The notes under the pieces were generated by a model. It had not been told where the DNA came from. It was given only the letters and a program-made list of their open reading frames with translations, and did not search any database. Of a DNA stretch of 11,422 nucleotides, positions 6,701-11,422 are shown piece after piece. Origin of the DNA: Stramenopiles sp. TOSAG23-3 (lineage: Eukaryota > Sar); assembly GCA_900128585.1 (NCBI GenBank), contig LT642555.1:3175-14596 (forward strand), in the 5' to 3' direction. A program made the position numbers and the translations under genes. Positions within the stretch are counted from its first letter, which is position 1. Every line of letters begins with the position of its first letter.

Positions 6701-7627
6701 GAGGCCCGCGCAAAGGCAAATAATGCTTCCCTTTCAAAGGAACGGGACGAATTGTCTCAACGCGAACGGAACTTGTTGGATAAAGAAACAAAAGTAGCCG
6801 AAGATAGAAGCAAACTTTTGGCAGCGATATACAAAGAACGATCTGACGTGATGGAAAAATTTCGTGGCGACAAAGACGAGCTAGAGCGAAGCAGAAAAAA
6901 ACTGGAGAAAGAGCAGTTTGAATTCGAACTTGAAAGCCGATTACAAAAAGAGAGGAACCGGGTTATAGAAGAACACAAGACTCGGGCAGAAATGGCTAAT
7001 GTTCCTTATGCTGGGCATTCGGATTATGGCAACACCTTTTATGCCTCAAACATGCAAAGTGCTCGATCCAATTACATGCCTGTCCAAAGCCATGCGGCAG
7101 GAAATAGTAATCACGCCAGGGGGGGCAGCCCCCCGCGAGGCACTGTCATGCACATGTCGCCGTCTCATATCGCGTCTGCGCCAAGGGGCAGTGCTGCACA
7201 CGAACAACCTATTCGTGTCATCGATGATATCGATTCGGAAATTCAGGAGTTACGATCACGTGAACGGGAACGAGCTGCCCACGAGACAAAAGAACGAGAA
7301 CGCTTAGAAAAGCAGTTGCAACACGAAGCCGAAGAGAGAAAAAAGTTAGAAAATCGGTTAGAAATTGAGCGCGCACAAGAGAAATCATCTCTGGAAAACA
7401 GGCTCGAAAAAGAACGATCGCTGCATTTGCAGCAATTGAAAAGTGACCGAGCTATTCACGAGCAGAGTCTTCAGCAAACACAGCACCAGTTGGATTCCGT
7501 CCGAGCTATGATGGATCGCATTCAAACGGACGGTATGGCCAGTTTTGCGAAAGTAAAAGAGGCGGTTTTGAGTTTTGACGACATGGTGAAGTCAGTCCGA
7601 GTAAGAAATCTCGTCACAAAGTTTTAG
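3758..7627 (+). CDS. Large coiled-coil protein with 25-residue His repeat
   Basis: The product is 1289 residues from the ATG at 3758 (A at -3). The frame is also open back to 3704, but no ATG lies there; an in-frame TAA occurs at 3701-3703. Residues 1-300 are polar, Ser/Arg/Asn-rich and probably disordered. Residues about 312-377 form an Asn/Gln-rich tract with a loose 9-11 residue repeat of the type N-x-Q-x(3,5)-R. Residues about 433-1075 are an almost continuous charged coiled coil. Within it, residues 604-879 carry an exact 25-residue repeat with His at its first and often eighth position. A Gly/Ser/Pro/His linker follows (about 1080-1155), then a second coiled coil (about 1156-1255) and a short basic C-terminus ending VRNLVTKF. 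No signal peptide or membrane segment is seen. The architecture resembles cytoskeletal or basal-body filament proteins such as rootletin or striated-fibre components, but no orthologue is recognised. It lies head to head with the CEP104-like gene. Confidence 0.88.
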   Translation: MPLTNSPPGTSSRRVSNQQNLSALEYDNADLPQRVSRRASELSQGWQRSSRASGNFGDRTNGTYKRYTEEEFLDEETYPNEGSQEGRVQLYTNFQDGMTRWNGPQSNPAQAFSHRNLYEERRRQDLSARKDRLQGHSHHYHRVDNVDDYRGRVPRHLSQIGATASIVEGVQRDLRKAEIEDYVSKDKKAVDIFYRGRGGEIKKWDGTTPYDREQGAVSRSKEQKTDNTQGTNTEESWLLNQEDWIDTNELSFDANEDGKKGNLEGEELSSNHRDGPTPLSPTNAGNMSSDSLVLVLSSTPSGLPTVQMQVGSNQARNANGFQTVGRVQADNFHTETRAANYQTGMHTTNHQSRAQLENNQLRNIQLRTHLANTQIRETVAVQRAEKVEVEKHHTKKPSEIPEIQSLVYAEKEMTQSGNVIDAGSIPNPAVISKNELKEIEEAKLKLDVRQKKVEEDEKRLKVEFDVLKVERADLESARGKIAEEREALLSKEKNLATGQQVLREDKDTLHKEKDRLHEEKDRVLKMKEKIEYEARKKAEELQDLKDTVERGKVEVEDKKKMLEKFEKSLKSVENNLENETKALERERIALAEAEKMHENIVKDHRKMVKEDEDALKSDKLAVEEARKQHAEEKQRHALAVKEEQHQLKILAQNHKAEVGRHKQAAEAEQKLVEQAKRLHEAEIERHKILLEKERMGLISAKEAHDQDAAKHKEAVLKEKAVLEQARLIHTEESSRHQQVIMAEKAAQEKMKQNHESESQRHARALVEEKKMLKQAMEKHNQDKKRHEAHVERHRRLVDEEKGLIAKAQDEHKKEIKKHAESVSLLKKAHSEYEDERKKEVLKIEKMKMAQIEEHKALSRKLEDDRRKLELELSTITREHAIAEKELEHKRAILVAETSNGKQLREAEELRVKQMKEDAEAYKLVLQSERSELEEMRRQMEVERRRLENLKNDIEDQRRSTIKDIASEKTTLEELKKSIVESEARAKANNASLSKERDELSQRERNLLDKETKVAEDRSKLLAAIYKERSDVMEKFRGDKDELERSRKKLEKEQFEFELESRLQKERNRVIEEHKTRAEMANVPYAGHSDYGNTFYASNMQSARSNYMPVQSHAAGNSNHARGGSPPRGTVMHMSPSHIASAPRGSAAHEQPIRVIDDIDSEIQELRSRERERAAHETKERERLEKQLQHEAEERKKLENRLEIERAQEKSSLENRLEKERSLHLQQLKSDRAIHEQSLQQTQHQLDSVRAMMDRIQTDGMASFAKVKEAVLSFDDMVKSVRVRNLVTKF
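4691..4888 (+). repeat. Degenerate Asn/Gln-rich repeat in the coiled-coil protein
   Basis: Residues about 312-377 of the product contain successive short units such as SNQAR, DNFHTETR, ANYQTGMH, TNHQSR, NNQLR and ANTQIR. Spacing is irregular (about 9-11 residues), so this is a low-complexity repeat and not a folded domain. It separates the disordered N-terminus from the main coiled coil. Confidence 0.5.
5567..6394 (+). repeat. Exact 25-residue (75-base) His-marked coiled-coil repeat
   Basis: Counting from the ATG at 3758, His occurs at residues 604, 629, 654, 679, 704, 729, 754, 779, 829, 854 and 879. That is every 25 residues with one miss (Ile804). A second column seven residues later is His at 636, 661, 686, 711, 736, 761, 786 and 811, mostly preceded by Arg or Lys. 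The unit reads H-x5-[RK]-H-x3-[VLIA]-x2-E-[KRQ]-x2-[LV]-x2-A-x3. Core-like positions 1, 5, 8, 12, 15, 19 and 22 are spaced 4-3-4-3-4-3-4, which gives 25 residues per seven helical turns with no skip. Synonymous and amino-acid divergence between units is high, so the repeat is old and kept by selection on the protein. Confidence 0.85.
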
Positions 7628-7932
7628 TTTATCTTCTTGAAAATGATAAAAAACCAAAATGCATATTCTTAATGTTAGACTACTTATTTCTTATAATGCT
7701 AAGTAGTACGAAGTAAGAAAAACCTTTTTTAAGGGACAAAATAGGAGCAGATTCATTTTCGCGGTACATACAACATACATGAGGAAGATAAATTTTAATT
7801 ACTTAAATAACAGCCCCAATTTTCTTGTTGATTTTTAATAAAATAAATTAATAAAAAAAATAATTCATAAAGTTTATAACTTCACTCTTCCTTTTTTTGA
7901 TGGAGAAAAGTGAAAATCTCAGGCCGGGAAGT
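7628..7932. other. Convergent 3' spacer
   Basis: This AT-rich spacer lies between the stop codons of the coiled-coil gene (plus) and NAA15 (minus). It holds overlapping AATAAA hexamers at 7837-7842 and 7842-7847 on the plus strand, possible poly(A) signals though about 210 bases after the stop. Short inverted repeats are present (CTACTTA at 7680-7686 with TAAGTAG at 7700-7706; TTTATC at 7628-7633 with GATAAA at 7645-7650). No gene is seen. Confidence 0.55.
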
Positions 7933-10410
7933 TTACAACATCGATTTCACGCTTGCTACCAAAATGTCCTGAAGTTCGCTACGGGATTTTCCAAAACGTT
8001 CAAGACCGTTGTTTTTGCACATTTTTCGCAATGCGTGATATGTCTTATTCGATAACGAATCGGCAAATCTACTTGCGTACTTCTCAAAATCCCCTCCGGC
8101 ATCTTTTAAAAGTGCAGCACAGCGGTCTGTAAGCATCTGTGAAGTGGTGGAATCATATTCCTCTCCCGCTTTTGAAGTCTCTGTGACAAAAATGTTGGTC
8201 CGACGAACTGTTCCACATGATAGTTGGTCTATCCTGTGAAGCTGTAACAATGCTTTTAATTGCAACAGGGGCTTCTTTAATGCTGATGCAACATCAAAAG
8301 CAAGCTCGTGTACTTGAGTTTGGTCTACGTTCATCGGCATCAACTCCTCGACCAATTTCCACGCTTCTCCTAATGGGTCGTTGACAGCAAACAACTTGTT
8401 GCCGTTCAAATCCTCATTTCGCTTTTCATCTCTTTCGTCTGGCGTTTTCCCCTCCTTTTCTTTCTCCTCCTTTTCTTTCTCAATTTTTTTGATTGTTTCT
8501 TGTTCCTCCGCTGCGAACCGTTTCACCAAGGGTGCCTTTTCTTCTGCAGATAGTTTGCCAATTTCCAAGTATACACGAGCTTTCCCAATCGCCGCCCGTT
8601 GAAAGAACTTATCTTTACACTTTTGGTTTGTAAGCCGTAGCATACCCAAATACGAGCGGATTGTTGTTTTTCTTAAACAGTACATGTGGAAATCAAATTG
8701 GTTATCCCAAAACTCGTGAAAATGCTTGTGAATATCATTATACCGTCGTAGTGCCATGGCAAAATTTTTCTCTCTTGAATGGCTATCTGCTTCCTCCAAC
8801 TCTTGCCACATTACTTGCATGTAGTAAACCTGGGCAACTGGGTCATTTTCGTGCTTAGTGAACAGGCCAGCGGTTTCATGGGCTTCTTCAACACGATTAT
8901 GGCGCATAAGATATTTTACGTGTTTGGTATTGATGTAGCGGTCTTGCAGATCAATTTCTCTGGCATGATTTAAACTCTCGACCGCACCTTCTTGATCACC
9001 CATGTGTTTTTGGATATGGCCCTTCAGTTGGTATAACTCTAGTATTGTTGGTGTGTGCTCAATACCGTCCTTTACGAGAGAAATAGCACCATCGTAATCC
9101 CCGACCAAATCGTGGCACTTTGCCGCAAAAATTATAGCCCACACAAATACTTGGGGGTTCATCTTTTTAGCATCTGTCTCCCCTGGAAACGTGAGATCTG
9201 TGCGCAGTTGCTGTACAATTGCATCTGCAATTTTTACAACACCTTCAGACCGCTCTTTGTCGAGGCAGAAAGTCGGTTTAATGTCAGAAAACAGAGACGG
9301 CACGCCGCGCTTTACTCGCGATTTTATGTAACGTTCAACCGCAACCATGTACTCAGGAGTCGGAAGAAAAGACAAAGGGATTCTCTGACACGCGTTGGTC
9401 TTTGGAAACTCCTTATCCCACTTGAAATAAAGATTTTTCAACTTTTCCAGGCGCGCATCGTTGGCATCAGAGTCTTCACAAGGAAAACTGCACCCGCCAA
9501 CAACTATTTCATTCTGCTCGAAAACGGCGGCGTGGATGCCTCTGTGGAACTCGTAATTTTCTGGATTGGATCGCACAAGGCGCAGAAAATCTCTAGCTGC
9601 CTCTCGAAATTTGCCTACCCGCAACAAAAGTTCGCCCCTTTTCCTCAAGAAACTTTCGCGATCGCGTACAAGGCTGTCATTGTCTTGAAGGCACAAAAGC
9701 GCGTTTTCGTAATCACCTTTCTCTTCGAGTATCAGCGCCCTCAGCATGGTAAGCTCAGAGTCTGCATAATCAGGCTTTCTTGATTTTTCAAGGGTCTCCA
9801 AGTACTGGTCGATGACCCCAAGGGCGACATCATAGTGTCGGCTCAAGTGATGGGCCACCGCAAACCCCACCCAGTTAGCTTTGTAGCCTGGTTTGTGCGA
9901 CAACATTTGCCTTCGACTTTCACACAGTTTTTCATAGCTTCCGAGCTGAACCTGTAGCAGTGCCAAATCGCGCAAGATGTTCTGGTTGGTGTTCTGGATG
10001 CGCAAGGCATTTTGGTAGCATTTCATGGCTTGCTCGTAGTTGAATTCAGCTCGGTGTAATAGCCCGTACACGTGCCAGCATACGTGAGATTTCATGTTGT
10101 GCCTTAACCCTAGCTTTGTGAGCTCAAACCCTTCTTCCTTTTTGTTCAAGCCTACGCCGAACGCAAGCCCTTTCATAGCCAGGGTTTCTCCATTGTCGGG
10201 GACTCGTTTGAGAATTTGGTCACACAGCTTGATGCATTTCTTGTAATTTTTACTATCATAATTCTTTATCACTAGATCAAACAAATTTTTCTCGCGAGAT
10301 GGCAACACTTGAGAAGTTTTCGCTGGAACTTTGGCTTTCGTATTGCCTCCAGTCGAAGGGGCCACGGGCGCGGCCTTTGCCTTCTTTTTACCCTTCTTCT
10401 TTTTTGGCAT
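7933..10410 (-). CDS. NAA15: NAA15, auxiliary subunit of N-terminal acetyltransferase NatA
   Basis: The product is 825 residues, close to the usual 850-870. The ATG at 10408-10410 follows an in-frame TAA two codons upstream. NAA15 is the ribosome-binding scaffold that holds catalytic NAA10 and tunes it to acetylate Ser, Ala, Thr, Gly and similar N-termini exposed after Met removal. The sequence is an all-helical TPR superhelix with strong family signatures: GETLAMKGL (74-82), KSHVCWHVYGLLHR (107-120), ILRDLALLQ (145-153), a WVGFAVAHHL segment (180-189) and NPENYEF (282-288). Further on are IPLSFLPTPEYM and GVPSLFSDIKP, then a block with YYMQVMWQELEEA and a DNQFDFHMYCLRK segment. A charged Lys/Glu-rich stretch (KKIEKEKEEKEKEGK) precedes the C-terminal helices, as in other members. 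The first 35 residues are an unusual Lys/Ala/Pro-rich extension beginning PKKKKGKKKAK. The gene is single-exon. NAA10 is not in the window. Confidence 0.95.
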   Translation of the reverse strand: MPKKKKGKKKAKAAPVAPSTGGNTKAKVPAKTSQVLPSREKNLFDLVIKNYDSKNYKKCIKLCDQILKRVPDNGETLAMKGLAFGVGLNKKEEGFELTKLGLRHNMKSHVCWHVYGLLHRAEFNYEQAMKCYQNALRIQNTNQNILRDLALLQVQLGSYEKLCESRRQMLSHKPGYKANWVGFAVAHHLSRHYDVALGVIDQYLETLEKSRKPDYADSELTMLRALILEEKGDYENALLCLQDNDSLVRDRESFLRKRGELLLRVGKFREAARDFLRLVRSNPENYEFHRGIHAAVFEQNEIVVGGCSFPCEDSDANDARLEKLKNLYFKWDKEFPKTNACQRIPLSFLPTPEYMVAVERYIKSRVKRGVPSLFSDIKPTFCLDKERSEGVVKIADAIVQQLRTDLTFPGETDAKKMNPQVFVWAIIFAAKCHDLVGDYDGAISLVKDGIEHTPTILELYQLKGHIQKHMGDQEGAVESLNHAREIDLQDRYINTKHVKYLMRHNRVEEAHETAGLFTKHENDPVAQVYYMQVMWQELEEADSHSREKNFAMALRRYNDIHKHFHEFWDNQFDFHMYCLRKTTIRSYLGMLRLTNQKCKDKFFQRAAIGKARVYLEIGKLSAEEKAPLVKRFAAEEQETIKKIEKEKEEKEKEGKTPDERDEKRNEDLNGNKLFAVNDPLGEAWKLVEELMPMNVDQTQVHELAFDVASALKKPLLQLKALLQLHRIDQLSCGTVRRTNIFVTETSKAGEEYDSTTSQMLTDRCAALLKDAGGDFEKYASRFADSLSNKTYHALRKMCKNNGLERFGKSRSELQDILVASVKSML

Positions 10411-10587
10411 TGGTTACGAGCGTACTTTTACAACTAGGGTCGTTTCAACAATTAAAATTGTAATATTCGAGAGTTATATCGAAATAATCACAAACAATAT
10501 CACTTTCGGTCATTTTCAAGAAAACATTAATCAAATGTCAATTTCTATTCTAAAATATATTTTTGTAGTGTGTGGTTGAGCTGAAAT

Positions 10588-10621
10588 ACGTCCGTCGTCG
10601 GGTGTTGTCGGGTCGGGTCGG
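10588..10621 (+). repeat. Short GTCGG-type tandem repeat
   Basis: The stretch reads as GTCGTCGGGTGTT followed by three GTCGG units separated by one or no G. It is a GC-rich island in otherwise AT-rich DNA, about 180-210 bases upstream of the NAA15 ATG, so it could be part of its promoter or 5' leader. It is too short to be a telomere remnant with any confidence. Confidence 0.5.
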
Positions 10622-10635
10622 TTTGTTGTTCCTTT

Positions 10636-10732
10636 TCTCTTTATTATTATTATTATTATTCTTCTTTTATTATTATTCTCTTTTATTATTATTCCTTTTA
10701 TAATTATTATTTTTGTTTTTGTTTGTTTGATG
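10636..10732 (+). repeat. TTA-type microsatellite and T-rich tract
   Basis: Several TTATTATTA runs (the longest about 21 bases, ending at 10660) are interrupted by short CTT/CTC/CCT segments and continue into TTTTG-rich sequence. As seen from NAA15 this is an A-rich upstream tract, of the kind that often disfavours nucleosomes. Confidence 0.85.
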
Positions 10733-10734
10733 TC

Positions 10735-10773
10735 GCTATAATAATATAATTTTATTATTATTATATCTATAGC
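10735..10773. repeat. Imperfect AT-rich palindrome
   Basis: GCTATA at 10735-10740 is the reverse complement of TATAGC at 10768-10773. The AT-only interior (TAATATAA facing TTATTATTATTATA) pairs partly. The dyad could form a cruciform or hairpin, or simply reflect the surrounding TTA-rich sequence. Confidence 0.4.
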
Positions 10774-11422
10774 AGCTAATAGGAGGATGTTAAAATATCA
10801 AATTATAATTAATAAAGCAAAATGACTTCAGTTGTACTCTTAATGAAATTAGTATAGAGAATTAATAGCAAAGCCCATGGGTTGAATTTCTTATTAAAAC
10901 CAGCTTATTACAATGCTGTATACCTCCACTATATTTTATATAGAATCGTCTAGTATTAATTATAATATACAATTAAATAAAACTAAAAAACTTTGTAGTC
11001 CTACTACATGTTATTATTTCTCATCGTAGTAAATATAAAACTAGTGTACGTTCATTATACCTATTATATCAAAACTAGCTCTGTTTTTTCTTCTTTGTTC
11101 TTTTAGAATATTAAGGTAACAATTACGATAAATATTTATTAGTTAAATACTAACTATATTATACGTAGACTAAATAATATAACTAAATACAGTACGTAAT
11201 AAACGCCTTACTATTGAAACTACATCGCGATTCCGAAAAGTCAAAATTGGTGGCTGTAAGGAGCTCTCTTTGATGTAGTAATTTAAATACTGATATCAAA
11301 TAGGTAAATATAAAAATAAAACATAACTTTAGCACTGCAACAATTGAATAATTACTATTTTAAATGTACATATTGATTCTATTAAAACTGTATTTCCTAT
11401 ACTTTACAATGTACGATGAAAA

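Larger units (their letters stand above)
10411..11422. other. AT-rich intergenic region without a recognisable gene
   Basis: About 1 kb upstream of NAA15. It starts with the presumed NAA15 promoter, then GTCGG-type short repeats (about 10588-10621), a TTA/T-rich microsatellite tract (about 10636-10732) and an AT dyad (10735-10773). The remainder is extremely AT-rich with no long open frame on either strand. A small less AT-rich island with inverted repeats lies at 11206-11279. Confidence 0.6.

Noticed and set aside
5244-6978. Several minus-strand frames of 70-140 codons inside the coiled-coil gene
   Set aside because: They are shadows produced by Lys/Glu-rich codons (AAA, GAA, GAG) read in reverse as Phe/Ser/Leu; no independent features.
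7680-7718. Inverted repeats in the convergent spacer followed by a T run, resembling a bacterial terminator
   Set aside because: The stems are short and AT-rich, and the surrounding genes are eukaryotic, so rho-independent termination does not apply.
9055-9783. A 242-codon plus-strand frame opposite NAA15
   Set aside because: It is fully antisense to a well-conserved gene. The predicted protein has no domain pattern, and its length is explained by few stop codons in that frame.

Overview
The window looks like nuclear DNA of an intron-poor, probably flagellated, single-celled eukaryote. The basis is: (i) an NAA15-type NatA subunit and a CEP104/FAP256-type ciliary-tip protein, both eukaryote-specific; (ii) long single-exon genes using the standard code, each with an in-frame stop just upstream of its first ATG; (iii) AT-rich intergenic DNA with microsatellites and AATAAA-type signals. 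There is no sign of operons, ribosome binding sites or other bacterial organisation. The lineage cannot be fixed from the sequence alone; a protist or alga is most likely.

Layout, left to right. Positions 1-922 (minus) hold the N-terminal 307 codons of a PH-domain protein that runs off the left edge. Positions 923-1331 are an AT-rich spacer holding paired TACCGGTA and ACGTACGT palindromes, upstream of the PH gene and downstream of the next gene. Positions 1332-2468 (minus) encode a short CEP104-like protein: the N-terminal jelly-roll and coiled coil are present, the TOG and zinc-finger parts are absent. Positions 2469-3757 are a 1.3 kb divergent intergenic region with an AAAG microsatellite and two small upstream ORFs. 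Positions 3758-7627 (plus) encode a 1289-residue coiled-coil protein with an exact 25-residue repeat marked by histidines. Positions 7628-7932 are a convergent spacer. Positions 7933-10410 (minus) encode NAA15, complete. Positions 10411-11422 are very AT-rich and show no recognisable gene.

The CEP104-like gene and the large coiled-coil gene are head to head. One is a cilium/centriole protein by homology and the other has a filament-type architecture, so a shared ciliary or basal-body role is a reasonable but unproven guess. The neighbouring PH gene and NAA15 look unrelated to this theme. The most unusual element is the 25-residue histidine repeat (bases 5567-6394), in which 11 of 12 positions spaced exactly 25 residues apart are His and a second His column lies seven residues further on.
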